In this document: in pieces, positions 1 through 8,676 of the stretch
Numbering within the stretch: position 1 is the stretch's first letter
Layout: each line of letters begins with the position of its first letter
Assembly: GCA_022843605.1 (NCBI GenBank)
Contig: JALHNI010000006.1
Location: forward strand, 31,072-95,071
Reading direction: 5' to 3'
Origin: Bryobacter sp.
GTDB taxonomy: Bacteria; Acidobacteriota; Terriglobia; Bryobacterales; Bryobacteraceae
DNA: 64,000 nt
Notes under the pieces: generated by a model
Told to the model about the DNA's origin: nothing
Databases searched by the model: none
Seen by the model: the letters and a program-made list of their open reading frames with translations, nothing else
Position numbers and translations under genes: made by a program

Positions 1-35
1 AAACTTCGCCGCCAGCCAATGGCAAGAAAGACTAC

Positions 36-317
36 GTGGAGCGGCGGGCGGTCATTCTACGGCAGATGGCGGAGATCCGCGCCAAACTCGCGGCGTTGGA
101 ACTTGAGTTGCAGTTGTTGGATGAAGCGCGCAGTGCGGAGCCCGGCCCCGTGACAGTTCCACCGCCCACGGCTTGGCGAGAGGAGCCGGCGGCTTCAGGC
201 GAGGGCGGCGTCAGGAAAAGTTCCGTACGTTGCCTGTCGGTCACGCGCGGGGGAAAGCGCTGTTCGCGGCCTGCGGAGCAAGGCGGCAAGTTCTGTTGGC
301 AGCATCGCCACCACTAA
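36..317 (+). CDS. Small Cys/His-motif protein of unknown function, possibly 5'-truncated
   Basis: About 93 residues from a GTG. An N-terminal amphipathic, coiled-coil-like helix (residues 8-35, rich in A, L, E, R) leads through a Pro/Gly linker to a C-terminal cluster with C, C, C and H spaced like a small zinc-binding or DUF5763-type motif (CLSV..GKRCSRP..GGKFCWQH). The reading frame stays open upstream to base 3, so the true start may lie outside the window; there is only a weak AAGAAAG in front of the GTG. It converges with the next minus-strand gene and shares a CTAA stop overlap with it. Function unknown. The conserved-looking Cys/His tail argues that it is a real gene. Confidence 0.6.
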   Translation: MERRAVILRQMAEIRAKLAALELELQLLDEARSAEPGPVTVPPPTAWREEPAASGEGGVRKSSVRCLSVTRGGKRCSRPAEQGGKFCWQHRHH

Positions 318-607
318 CCAGCCATGATGATATTGATGCAGCGCCAGCCAACGTAGCACAGCGCGGGTAGCTCCAGGATGATGAAGAGTCGCACGAAAGT
401 CCGGCCGAGAAACTCGAAGCGCAGGAACAGGGCAGCGCTGACCCCAAGCCAAACCAGGTAAGGATTCAGCACCTCGAAGGTCTGCACATGAGCCGCGGCA
501 AGGCCCCAAAAAATCAGCGGCCAGTTCGAATCGGCCTTTCCGGTAAAGCGAAAAACGATCAACCAAAACGCCATCGCCAATAGCCCGATTGTGGCGACGA
601 GAAACAT
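314..607 (-). CDS. Small integral membrane protein, last gene of the cytochrome/porin operon
   Basis: 97 residues from an ATG at 607, with three or four hydrophobic segments (residues 1-20, 29-45, 49-66 and 73-94) separated by short charged loops. The start was placed 14 nt after the stop of the outer-membrane barrel gene because a longer upstream frame would run inside that gene. The spacing and shared strand suggest co-transcription with the decaheme cytochrome and the barrel. No catalytic or cofactor motif is visible. An inner-membrane accessory role for the conduit is possible but is inferred only from position. Confidence 0.65.
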   Translation of the reverse strand: MFLVATIGLLAMAFWLIVFRFTGKADSNWPLIFWGLAAAHVQTFEVLNPYLVWLGVSAALFLRFEFLGRTFVRLFIILELPALCYVGWRCINIIMAG

Positions 608-620
608 GTTGCGTGATCCT

Positions 621-2609
621 TTAAAACGCCCACAGCAGACTGACGAAGCCAGTGTGCGCGCGGTAATTCTGAAGGGCGAGAAAGCGCTCTTCGTAGGTGT
701 AGTGCTGATAGCCGAGGTTCGCTCGAACCTTCGGGTGAAACCGCCAGGAGACACGCGCTTGCGGCGAAGCAAAGTGCAGCGGAAAGGTTTGCGCCTGCAG
801 GAAACCGGCGATGCTGCCCACGGGCGCTGATGCCGGTATCGCGATCGAACGGCCATCGCCCAGGTCCTGGTTGCGCGTATAGCCCGCGCTAAAGTCGACA
901 TTCTTGAGCAGCATTACGCGGCCCAGCACATGTACGGCATGAATGTTACTAACATACCAGGAGCGGTCACCGGCAATTTCAGCGCCGTTGGCAAAGTACG
1001 CTAGGCCGGTGAGCGTATCGAGGTGCATCTTGGAATAGCCGGCATCGAGAGAAAAGCGCTCGGTGGGAGTCCAGGTAGCGTTTGCCGCATAGTGACGGCC
1101 CTTCGAGCTATGGCTCCAAAGCGAAACGGAATTGAAGTTGTAGCGGTTGCGCGCCTGGGCGCTCAGCAATAGTGACTTGTGTTTGAACTGAACCCTCGCA
1201 CCGAGCGAGTGGAAATTACGTTCACTCAGGCCGTAAATCGGGCGGTCCGCCCGGCCGATCTCGCCATCGAGATTGATCTGGAGTGGCTTGATCGGTTGCA
1301 ACCGCACTCCAGCCAGCCCCGTATGCAACCGGTTCGTCTGTTCGGCCGCGACCTGATCGGTCACAAACTCGTCGCTGACCTGTTCGATTGAGCGAATTCG
1401 CCGCTCAGTAAACTGGTACCCCCCGAAGAGCCCCAACCGCTTCGTCACACGATAGTTGACGTCCGTGGTGCTGGTGAAGGCGCGTACGCCGAGGAAGTTG
1501 AAATTGAAGTTGCTGAAGGCGAGGGTCGAGTTGTTGAACTCTCGGTAGGATGCGTCCCCTTCCATCTTCGTTTGATGGAAGGCCAGATGGTGAGAGATGC
1601 TCAGGCGGTCAGTCGGGAAGAGGCTGCCGGTCAAGTTGGCAGCCAGCACTGGGCGGCGGCCCGTACCGAATAGGAGAAGCTGCCGGTTCTGCAGCGCGCC
1701 GAAACGCGCCGTACCAATCGCGCTCTCATCAAGGATAAAGTTACGTTGGCCCTCGACGAAGCTGAAGCGGCCATTCAGTGCCCACCAGCGCTTACCCTCG
1801 GTAAACAGGTGGGCCCGCCAACTCGGGTTCTCGCCACGCCAGGGCTGCGCCCGGTTGAAGCTGGTGAGCTTATTCACGTTCGTGGGATCGTTCCCGTCCG
1901 AAGGCGCTCCCAGGTACTCGCGCGGATCGTCCTTGAACCACTCCCAGCCGCGCTGCCACATGAACTTGAGCGCACTCACCTTCACTTCTCCGCCCACCCG
2001 AAACTCGTTTTGCTGACGGCGCACGTCAGAGAAGTACTGAAAGTCGTTGCCTCGCGAACCGAATAGCTGAATCGTCGAAAGGCCGGGGCCGGACTGGCTG
2101 TTGCGGCCGTAACCCACGAAGAACTGCACGTTGGACTGGGGTAGCAGCGTGAGTGTCTGGTCCTGCCATTGGCGGCGGGTATTCATGAACTGCTGGCCGC
2201 CGGAGATGGTGAGCGCCGGGTTGAAATAATCGTTGGACCGCCATATAAGGTCGTAGCGGTAAACCCTGTTTTTCTGAACGCGAAGAACCGCCGCCTGATA
2301 AGGATCGTTGCCCAGCCCCTGCGTATTCAGCAGGATTTCGTCAAAAAGCCGGCCCTTGCCCTCGCGCGAGTTGATCGTCAGGCCGCTGGAAAGCAGCCGC
2401 AAACCACGCCGGTAGTTGACGTCGGACCGGTACTTCCCCAGGTTGCCGTCAACATCGAAGAACCGAAAGCCCGTTTCGAAATTCTGCAGTATGTTGTAGC
2501 CTTCGAAGTTTTCGCCGCGCGGAGGTCCGACGGGTTCGTAAGTCGGGGCAACCGTGCTTTGCGCGGAGGCCACCACCGTCCAGAGCGTGCTCAGTAACAG
2601 TCTCTTCAT
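621..2609 (-). CDS. MtrB/PioB-like outer-membrane beta-barrel protein
   Basis: 662 residues. A short signal peptide (MKRLLLSTLWTVVASAQ) is followed by a protein made almost wholly of alternating polar/aromatic strands, ending in a C-terminal Phe as outer-membrane barrels do. Its length fits the MtrB/PioB porins (roughly 650-800 aa), and the gene begins 3 nt after the stop of a decaheme cytochrome gene, the classic porin-cytochrome arrangement. In the known family the barrel sheaths the cytochrome so that electrons can cross the outer membrane. The CXXC near the N-terminus of Shewanella MtrB is absent. The assignment rests on architecture and neighbourhood, since sequence conservation in this family is low. 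Confidence 0.7.
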   Translation of the reverse strand: MKRLLLSTLWTVVASAQSTVAPTYEPVGPPRGENFEGYNILQNFETGFRFFDVDGNLGKYRSDVNYRRGLRLLSSGLTINSREGKGRLFDEILLNTQGLGNDPYQAAVLRVQKNRVYRYDLIWRSNDYFNPALTISGGQQFMNTRRQWQDQTLTLLPQSNVQFFVGYGRNSQSGPGLSTIQLFGSRGNDFQYFSDVRRQQNEFRVGGEVKVSALKFMWQRGWEWFKDDPREYLGAPSDGNDPTNVNKLTSFNRAQPWRGENPSWRAHLFTEGKRWWALNGRFSFVEGQRNFILDESAIGTARFGALQNRQLLLFGTGRRPVLAANLTGSLFPTDRLSISHHLAFHQTKMEGDASYREFNNSTLAFSNFNFNFLGVRAFTSTTDVNYRVTKRLGLFGGYQFTERRIRSIEQVSDEFVTDQVAAEQTNRLHTGLAGVRLQPIKPLQINLDGEIGRADRPIYGLSERNFHSLGARVQFKHKSLLLSAQARNRYNFNSVSLWSHSSKGRHYAANATWTPTERFSLDAGYSKMHLDTLTGLAYFANGAEIAGDRSWYVSNIHAVHVLGRVMLLKNVDFSAGYTRNQDLGDGRSIAIPASAPVGSIAGFLQAQTFPLHFASPQARVSWRFHPKVRANLGYQHYTYEERFLALQNYRAHTGFVSLLWAF

Positions 2610-2612
2610 GGC

Positions 2613-3536
2613 TTATCTCCGGAACAGGCGGTCGCCATTGGACCCGTGGATCTTCACATGGCAGGTAGTGCAGTTCTGGTACCGTGGATCGGCCATGTTG
2701 TGCGACGGCGATTGCGGGACGATCCCGTCGCCTTGACGCCCGAAATTGCCCGCGCCGTTGTGGCATTCGAGGCACAAGGTAAAGGTAACCGGTCGTTTCA
2801 GCAGACGAGCATTCATCGAGCCATGAGGGCTATGACAGGTCTCGCATCCGTCAATGCGCACGCCGGCGTGTTCGAAGACAAAAGGGCCGCGCTTGTCGAC
2901 GTGGCATTTCAGGCAAGCTTCTTCGTTACCCAGATGCTGCGCGACGAGGCGTGGCCGCTGTCCCATTCGCCAGGTTGGCGCGTCAGTGCCGTGAGGATTG
3001 TGGCAGTCCGAACACTGCATCACGCCCTCATTCACTCGATGCTTGAACGGCATCGAAAACTGAGCTCGTACTTGGCCGTGACAATTGCCGCAAAGGTCGA
3101 TTTGCTTTTTGGCGAGCAGGAACTTCGGGGTCGTGGACTTGTGGATGCTATGGCAACTGGAACAAACCACGTCGGCTTGTGTGTGCTCCGACCTTCGGAT
3201 GTTAGCCCGGGGAATCGACTTCGAGTGACAGTCAAGGCAGCGGTCCATTGCCTGTCTGGGAGTCTTCTGGGAGAAAGCGAAGATTTTCGCCTTGTCACCG
3301 CTGCCCTCAATGTGGGCCTTGCCAGGCCCGTGACAGCCTTCGCAACTCGATGCTTGTCCCTTGTAATGCGCGTTGCGGAAGAAGTCCCGGTTTACGTCTG
3401 GATGACAGGTGCGGCAGGCATTGCTGCCGACAAACCCCTTGGCATCCGCCGTTACCCCTTTCGGTAACTGACCCCAGGCTGCAGGCGCGCTAGCCAGGAC
3501 CCCGAGCACCCATACGAACATGACCCGATGAAGCAC
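2613..3536 (-). CDS. DmsE/MtrA-like decaheme c-type cytochrome
   Basis: 307 residues with a signal peptide (cleavage near AWG-Q) and exactly ten CXXCH haem-attachment motifs: CRTCH, CEGCH, CLDCH, CSSCH, CGNCH, CSDCH, CLKCH, CETCH, CLECH and CTTCH. Length and count match the DmsE/MtrA family of periplasmic decahaem cytochromes, which pass electrons from the inner membrane to an outer-membrane porin. The next gene, 3 nt downstream, is such a porin candidate. The GTG start at 3536 gives the fullest signal sequence; an in-frame ATG at 3521 is the alternative. A perfect 15-bp palindrome and a TATACT box lie just upstream. The electron donor and the acceptor outside the cell cannot be told from this window. 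Confidence 0.85.
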   Translation of the reverse strand: MLHRVMFVWVLGVLASAPAAWGQLPKGVTADAKGFVGSNACRTCHPDVNRDFFRNAHYKGQASSCEGCHGPGKAHIEGSGDKAKIFAFSQKTPRQAMDRCLDCHSKSIPRANIRRSEHTQADVVCSSCHSIHKSTTPKFLLAKKQIDLCGNCHGQVRAQFSMPFKHRVNEGVMQCSDCHNPHGTDAPTWRMGQRPRLVAQHLGNEEACLKCHVDKRGPFVFEHAGVRIDGCETCHSPHGSMNARLLKRPVTFTLCLECHNGAGNFGRQGDGIVPQSPSHNMADPRYQNCTTCHVKIHGSNGDRLFRR

Positions 3537-3561
3537 AGTACTCGGTAGTATATCCTTGCCG

Positions 3562-3576
3562 CGTCAATCATTGACG
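3562..3576. promoter_or_regulatory. Perfect 15-bp palindrome upstream of the decaheme cytochrome operon
   Basis: The sequence CGTCAAT-C-ATTGACG is a perfect inverted repeat with 7-bp arms. On the minus strand a TATACT box lies 9 nt downstream (plus-strand 3547-3552), ahead of the cytochrome GTG, so the palindrome would cover the -35 position. That placement suits a dimeric regulator. It is a poor RNA hairpin and has no T-tract, so a terminator for the preceding gene is less likely. Confidence 0.45.
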
Positions 3577-3582
3577 GGAAAT

Positions 3583-4236
3583 TTACAAGAGCAGGGAGAT
3601 GCTCACCATGGCGACGAAGTTGTGAATCCAGTCGCCGCTCAGCTTGGAGCCTCCGGCCGGGGCAATGACTTCCCTGGGGAACTGACTGAAGTAGTCCTTC
3701 ACTTCGGCCCGGAAACCAAGCCGTTTGCTGACGTTAAACTTCACGCCCGCCCCAAAGGTAACGAGCGGCTTATACTCGCTTGTCTTTGTAAGAAACGCCA
3801 CGTTGCCGAGTGGCTGGGCGACAACTTCTCGGCCTGTGCCTTGGTAAACCTTGATACCGCCGCCGACGGCGACGAAGGGCCGGATGGCGGATCCCTCCGG
3901 GGTGGCGTGAATCAGGACGTCATAGTGGATCGCATGCGCGTTGGCACCAAAGAGGGCCTGCGTGCTTCCTGACGACAGTTTCGCATCGTTCTTCAAATAG
4001 GTGTAGCGAAGTTCGCCGCCCACGAGACGATAAACGTTGTGGCCGACATAGCCGGTGGCGCCCCAACCGGAATCAAACTTCGCCTTGGCGGTGACGCTGT
4101 CCCGGCTAATTGTGTTAGCGGTGTAAAAGCTACCGCCGGCGCCGCCGCCGATTTCCCACCTCTGAGCCAGCGCAGCCTGACTCGAGACAAGCGTGACCAG
4201 CGCGGCGGCTGTAAACAATTGGAAGACACTCTTCAT
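3583..4236 (-). CDS. Secreted outer-membrane beta-barrel protein (OmpA-like N-terminal barrel type)
   Basis: 217 residues from the ATG at 4236, which is preceded by GGAAGGAAC; a longer frame to 4275 lacks a signal-peptide-like start. A clear signal peptide (MKSVFQLF... ending AALAQ) is followed by alternating beta strands with GGGAGGSF and VAVGGGIKVY segments, typical of small 8-stranded outer-membrane barrels. It ends in hydrophobic residues rather than an OmpA peptidoglycan-binding domain. It lies between the electron-conduit operon and the large secreted propeller gene on the same strand. Role unknown: structural porin or adhesin-like surface protein. Confidence 0.65.
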   Translation of the reverse strand: MKSVFQLFTAAALVTLVSSQAALAQRWEIGGGAGGSFYTANTISRDSVTAKAKFDSGWGATGYVGHNVYRLVGGELRYTYLKNDAKLSSGSTQALFGANAHAIHYDVLIHATPEGSAIRPFVAVGGGIKVYQGTGREVVAQPLGNVAFLTKTSEYKPLVTFGAGVKFNVSKRLGFRAEVKDYFSQFPREVIAPAGGSKLSGDWIHNFVAMVSISLLL

Positions 4237-4284
4237 GGACGATCTATTGTTCCTTCCAGCGAGCTCGGAAATCATCCCGGGCTG

Positions 4285-7200
4285 TTAGTTGATGACCCGG
4301 ACGTGGACAGTCGTACTGACGCTGCCCTGGGTGATCACGAGGGGCACTTCGACGCCCGTCGGCACCGCCCCGGGAATCCAGACATTGATGACGTATACCC
4401 CCACTTGGCCCGGGGCGAGTTCGGCCGTGAACTCGGTCAGAGCATGTCCGCCCAGGGTCATTACGGGGTCGACCAGGGCCTTGGCCCGGGGAGATTCCGG
4501 CGACGGCAAACCCTCTTCGATCTGTGGTGAGGTGCGGCCCATACCCGTGAGGAAGATGGTGATGTGATCTTCCCGCTTCACCGGATTCGATCCCGTGATG
4601 GGTTGACCATTGCGCGAGGCCGTAATCACTGGCACTTCGCCGATTCCTTCCACCTGCTGCCGGAAGATTCCCGGAGCCGTGGGCAGAATCTGCAGGTTGA
4701 AGTTGTCACTTACGCCACCGGGGGTGCGAAGGATCATGGTGGCATTGCCGTCAATGTTAAACGGCAGTTGAGCGTTAACCTGCTTGTCGCTCACGAAGAT
4801 GAGCGGCATCGGCACGCCGTTCACCGTCAGGCAGCTCTCGCCAAGCGCGGTAGGCAGCGGAATCTGCTTGGTGGCAATATTGAGGGGGCTCATGTTCTGG
4901 CCGGTGATCGACACCAATCCACCAGGCGCCACGGAGCGTTGCCAGTCGGCCGAGTTTACGACGCGCTCGATCTTCGGCGGGGCCACCGAGGCATCGTAGT
5001 TCCAGGGCAACACCGTGAAGCCGGAAACGGTCAGCGCGATCACATTCGTGCGGCTCGGCAGTACCGCGAGGCTACGGGTGAAGGGGCGCGCCAAGCTCGA
5101 GAGCACCGGCGCTTCGATCATGCGAGTCGCACGCTGATCCGCACCCGAAGTCAGATTGACCCGTTGGATTTGGCCTGGGGCGTCGGCCGCGGCGGCAGTC
5201 GTACGGATGGCCGACTGATCGATGAACGCGAACCCGGAGGGAAGGCCGGCTCCGGCATCGAAGCGGCGAGTGGCCACCAGCGAAGAGTTGAACATCAGAT
5301 TGCCCACCACGAACTGATCGAAGCTCGAGGCGGCAAAGGCGCCCGACAGGGACGTGTAGTCTTTACGCGAAATGGTGAAGGTGTCGACATTGCCGTCGTA
5401 GAGCATCATTCCGCCAGTCGATTGCGCCGCCAGGATGCGGCTCCCATTGCCGGAAGCAACCAGCGTGGTATTGATGTCGATGTTGTTCTCCCAGACGCCC
5501 AGCGTCGGCAGTTCGGTCGCAGCGCGTGCCGTCATGTCGATGCGATCGATCGTATGAATCGGTCCCGCCACCCGCGAAGCCACCAGCATCGCCCGGCCGG
5601 AAGCGGCGATCGAGCGGGGATAGTGTCCCGGGGGCATCAGAATTGGCGCCGAAGGCTGAAGGGTTTCCAGATCGTAAACGTGCGCAATCTGGGAGTTGTC
5701 CGCGCCAATCACCAGCCAGCGGCGGTCAAAGCTGATCGCCATCTGCGTCGGGGTGTTCCCTGTCTTCAAAGACGCGATCTGCTGATAGGTGTTACCGTCA
5801 AAAACCAGGGCTTCGTTGGTGTTCTGCCGCAGGACAAAGAATCGATCGCGCGAAGGATCGGCAATCACATCGACCAGGGTGCCGCTGATATTTACCGTGC
5901 TCCCGCGTTGATCGGGCTCACGGTTATTGATCAGCAAGCGCACAGACGGCGGAACGTTCAGTGCCGCGGTGGAGCGAATCGACAAGACGCCGGAAACCGT
6001 GCCTCGGGTGTTGGTATATGTGTTGGGATCGATCGACACGCGAATCACGGCCGGCGTTGTACCCGAAGAAGGGCTAACGCTAACGCCAGGAATCGAAGAA
6101 GTGATCGCGAAGTCGGTCGAAGCGCCGCTGGGATCGCTGAGGGTGAACTCCTGGGTGGCAATGCGCCGGTCGCAGAAGTTTCCGAGGAACATCAGATCCT
6201 GCACGGAGGCAGCGAGCTTCTGCGCCTGCCCAAGCTGCCCTACCGGCAGAATCGTTACGCCGCTGTCGGAGATGACGTAGGCGGTGTTGTTGTCCGCGGT
6301 CAGCAATCCCTTGCCGGCCAGATTCTCGGCCAGTTGGATGCGCTCCCGCACCGCCAGATTGTCGATATCCACCACCTGCAGCACCTGCTCAATTACGGGG
6401 CCAGCGGGAGTCCCCGACCCACCCGCCACCGGCGCCGCCGGCGCGGTCGGAGTGGTCGGCGTCGTGACGGTGACATTTGATGGGGGCACCTGCGTGTAAA
6501 TGACGCCGCGCGCGGAATCTACCACATGGCCGCCGACATTCAGGAGTCCCAGTGCATTCGGATGCTGCGCCAGCAGCGTGCCGCGACGATCGTGCAACGC
6601 CCAGCCCATCGCTACCCTCGAACCATCACGGTTCACGCTCACCACGCGGGGAGCCTGCGCGGGAGTCGATGTGTAGCCGATCGACACGATTCCTTTGGTG
6701 TTCACGTCATAGCGAAAACGGATCGCGTCGGTCAGACCATAGATCGTTAAACCGTCTCCCGAGACACCCACCGAAGCGGTGGTGATCTGCGAAGGGAAAG
6801 TTCCGGCCGGCTGGGGCAACGTCTTCGCCACCACGCCTTGCACGGAATCCAACTGCCGCGTGGTCCCCAGTAGCGGGTCGAAAAGCAGGAAGTCCGTGGT
6901 GGTCACCACGAGCGCCTGACCGTCCAGACCAAAAGCAACACCCAACGGTGGCGCGCTCAGGACAAAGTTCTGCCGGCTGTTAGTCGGCAGGTCAATCAAG
7001 GTCAGCGAATTGCGGGGCGCCGTGCCCGTCGGCGTCGCACCATAGTGGGCGATCAGCAGCCAACGGCCGTCCGGCGAAAGCGACAGCGAGCCGGGCTGCG
7101 CCGCCACATTGATCGAAGTCTGAATAGATCCGTCCGCCAGGGACATGACTTCGATCCGGTTCGCGGTGAAGTTGGCAATGTACAAGACTCCTCGCGCCTC

Positions 7201-7341
7201 ATCCAGCGCCAGGTCCGCAGCCTGTCCCCCAATGGGAACCACCCTGCCAAAAGGCGCTGCCGTCAAGCCCTCCACGAGCATGAGACAGCACGCGAACAGA
7301 AATACTCTTGTCGTCAGCATGTAACGTCGCTCCGCAATCAT
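4285..7341 (-). CDS. Large secreted beta-propeller protein with C-terminal TIGR03437 (Solibacter-type) domain
   Basis: About 1018 residues. A signal peptide (LFACCLMLVEGLTAA) precedes two stretches of YncE/NHL-like propeller repeats (phrases such as GVLYIANFTANRIEV and SLSPDGRWLLIAHYG), split by an immunoglobulin-like insert near the middle. The C-terminal ~230 residues begin VVNSADWQRSVAPGG and have the SITGQNMSP, VSDKQVNAQLPFN and APGIF signatures of the TIGR03437 domain, which is abundant in Solibacter. The ATG at 7341 has GAGAGAAC about 7 nt upstream; an ATG at 7320 with GGAG is nearly as good. Probably exported and cell-surface or periplasmic. The ligand is unknown. Confidence 0.75.
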   Translation of the reverse strand: MIAERRYMLTTRVFLFACCLMLVEGLTAAPFGRVVPIGGQAADLALDEARGVLYIANFTANRIEVMSLADGSIQTSINVAAQPGSLSLSPDGRWLLIAHYGATPTGTAPRNSLTLIDLPTNSRQNFVLSAPPLGVAFGLDGQALVVTTTDFLLFDPLLGTTRQLDSVQGVVAKTLPQPAGTFPSQITTASVGVSGDGLTIYGLTDAIRFRYDVNTKGIVSIGYTSTPAQAPRVVSVNRDGSRVAMGWALHDRRGTLLAQHPNALGLLNVGGHVVDSARGVIYTQVPPSNVTVTTPTTPTAPAAPVAGGSGTPAGPVIEQVLQVVDIDNLAVRERIQLAENLAGKGLLTADNNTAYVISDSGVTILPVGQLGQAQKLAASVQDLMFLGNFCDRRIATQEFTLSDPSGASTDFAITSSIPGVSVSPSSGTTPAVIRVSIDPNTYTNTRGTVSGVLSIRSTAALNVPPSVRLLINNREPDQRGSTVNISGTLVDVIADPSRDRFFVLRQNTNEALVFDGNTYQQIASLKTGNTPTQMAISFDRRWLVIGADNSQIAHVYDLETLQPSAPILMPPGHYPRSIAASGRAMLVASRVAGPIHTIDRIDMTARAATELPTLGVWENNIDINTTLVASGNGSRILAAQSTGGMMLYDGNVDTFTISRKDYTSLSGAFAASSFDQFVVGNLMFNSSLVATRRFDAGAGLPSGFAFIDQSAIRTTAAAADAPGQIQRVNLTSGADQRATRMIEAPVLSSLARPFTRSLAVLPSRTNVIALTVSGFTVLPWNYDASVAPPKIERVVNSADWQRSVAPGGLVSITGQNMSPLNIATKQIPLPTALGESCLTVNGVPMPLIFVSDKQVNAQLPFNIDGNATMILRTPGGVSDNFNLQILPTAPGIFRQQVEGIGEVPVITASRNGQPITGSNPVKREDHITIFLTGMGRTSPQIEEGLPSPESPRAKALVDPVMTLGGHALTEFTAELAPGQVGVYVINVWIPGAVPTGVEVPLVITQGSVSTTVHVRVIN

Positions 7342-7563
7342 CGTTGTTCTCTCTTGTTCTCTTCGCTCACGTGCTTCCCACCCAGCCCGCAAGTTTCAGT
7401 CCCCGAATTCGAGACAATTCGCGGACCGGCTTTCGGACCCGCCACGAATTGCACCCGCTCCACACCAACCAGACACTCGCTGCGGCCGATCCACACCCGG
7501 CGGGGCCGCACTCCCGGTGCGCCCACCCTTCAGACGAAGCGGTGAGCGCCGGGAGCTTGCCAA

Positions 7564-7662
7564 TTAGTCGTCGGCGCCCGACTTGCGGCGGAGGACGATG
7601 ACCCCCAAAAACGCAATCGCCAGGACTGCGCAAATAATCCGAACCATTGATGCATCTACCAT
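7564..7662 (-). CDS. 32-residue single-pass membrane miniprotein at the end of the tad operon
   Basis: A short gene read on the minus strand from ATG at 7662 to TAA at 7564-7566. The product has a short polar N-terminus, one hydrophobic helix (VRIICAVLAIAFLGVIVL, residues 7-24), then RRK and a small acidic tail (GADD). An excellent Shine-Dalgarno, AAGGAGA, sits 8 nt before the ATG. It is the last gene on this strand after tadC. The basic residues after the helix predict N-out/C-in topology. It lacks the G(x)4E(Y/F) processing motif of Flp pilins, so it is not an obvious pilin. Function unknown. Confidence 0.6.
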   Translation of the reverse strand: MVDASMVRIICAVLAIAFLGVIVLRRKSGADD

Positions 7663-7746
7663 GTGAATGTCTCCTTGCCAAAATTCAGGCGGGTCAAAGC
7701 GCCCACACTAAACGGATACTGGTCTATCGGCGGTTTCGCGCCGGAA

Positions 7747-8664
7747 CTACATGTTGTTCATCATCGGGATCAGTTCGCGAATGATCTTCATCACGACCGG
7801 ACCCACGGTGACCACGAACAATGAAGGCAGAATGCAGAAGAAGATTGGAAAGATGAGTTTGACGCCCAGTTTTGCCGCCTTTTCTTCCGCAATTTGCCGG
7901 GCCTGCACACGCATGTAGTCGGCGTGAGCACGCAAAGACTGGGCCACTCCCGTGCCGAACCGATCGGCCTGGATAAGCACCGCCACCAACTTCTTAAGAT
8001 CCTCCACGGACGTGCGGTCGGCTAGGTTACGCAGCGCCTCAATCCGGCGCTTGCCCGCTTTCAACTCGTAGTTGACCGTGGCGAACTCCTCAGTAATCTC
8101 TTTGTGCGCATGTTCGAGTTCCTTAGCCACCTGCACAATCGCCTGGTCAAGCCCCAAACCGGACTCGACGCAAACCACCATCAGGTCCAGCGCGTTCGCC
8201 AGACCGCGCTGGATCTCCTTCTGGCGCTTCTGGCCGCGAATCTTAACGTACTCGTTGGGGCCGAAAAATCCCGCGGCCGCGGCGGCGACAATCGCCATGA
8301 TCTTCATCGAAGAATCAGTGTTCGCATTGGCCACCACAGCAGCCATAATCACGGGCATCAGGACGCCGAACGCAACTTTGGCGCCGTACAGCATCTTGAG
8401 CGCGTTCGGTCCCCGGAAGCCGCTGCGGATCAGCCGCTTCTGCATCGCGGTTACATCTTTGGGCGACGCGGGCATCACTTCGCTCAACCGCGTCATCAGA
8501 TCCCGGAAGACGAGGCTCGGATGGATCGGGGTCTCCTCCTGCTGATAGCCGGTGCCCGTCACCCGCTCGATCGCTTCCTTGGGTTGCACCCAGAGCTTCA
8601 TGCCCACCAGCGAGATGGCAACCGCCACCACCGCAAAAACGACGAAGGTAATGAGCAACATCAT
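7747..8664 (-). CDS. tadC: Tad pilus inner-membrane platform protein TadC (T2SS F family)
   Basis: 305 residues, with an N-terminal membrane helix (ITFVVFAVVAVAISLVGM), a cytosolic domain, a central helix pair and a C-terminal hydrophobic segment (LIFPIFFCILPSLFVVTVGPVV). The GSF/PilC-type domain is visible around residues 150-280 (LANALDLMVVCVESGLGLDQA; ...SLRAHADYMRVQARQIAEEKA). With TadB it forms the inner-membrane platform that TadA drives to assemble Flp pili. The gene lies 12 nt after tadB in the same operon. Confidence 0.88.
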   Translation of the reverse strand: MMLLITFVVFAVVAVAISLVGMKLWVQPKEAIERVTGTGYQQEETPIHPSLVFRDLMTRLSEVMPASPKDVTAMQKRLIRSGFRGPNALKMLYGAKVAFGVLMPVIMAAVVANANTDSSMKIMAIVAAAAAGFFGPNEYVKIRGQKRQKEIQRGLANALDLMVVCVESGLGLDQAIVQVAKELEHAHKEITEEFATVNYELKAGKRRIEALRNLADRTSVEDLKKLVAVLIQADRFGTGVAQSLRAHADYMRVQARQIAEEKAAKLGVKLIFPIFFCILPSLFVVTVGPVVMKIIRELIPMMNNM

Positions 8665-8676
8665 AAACTTGGCCTC

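Noticed and set aside
4564..6480. A 638-codon open frame on the plus strand opposite the propeller/TIGR03437 gene
   Set aside because: It is rich in Arg, His and Gly with no domain, as expected for the shadow of a GC-rich gene; the minus-strand gene has a signal peptide and recognisable domains.
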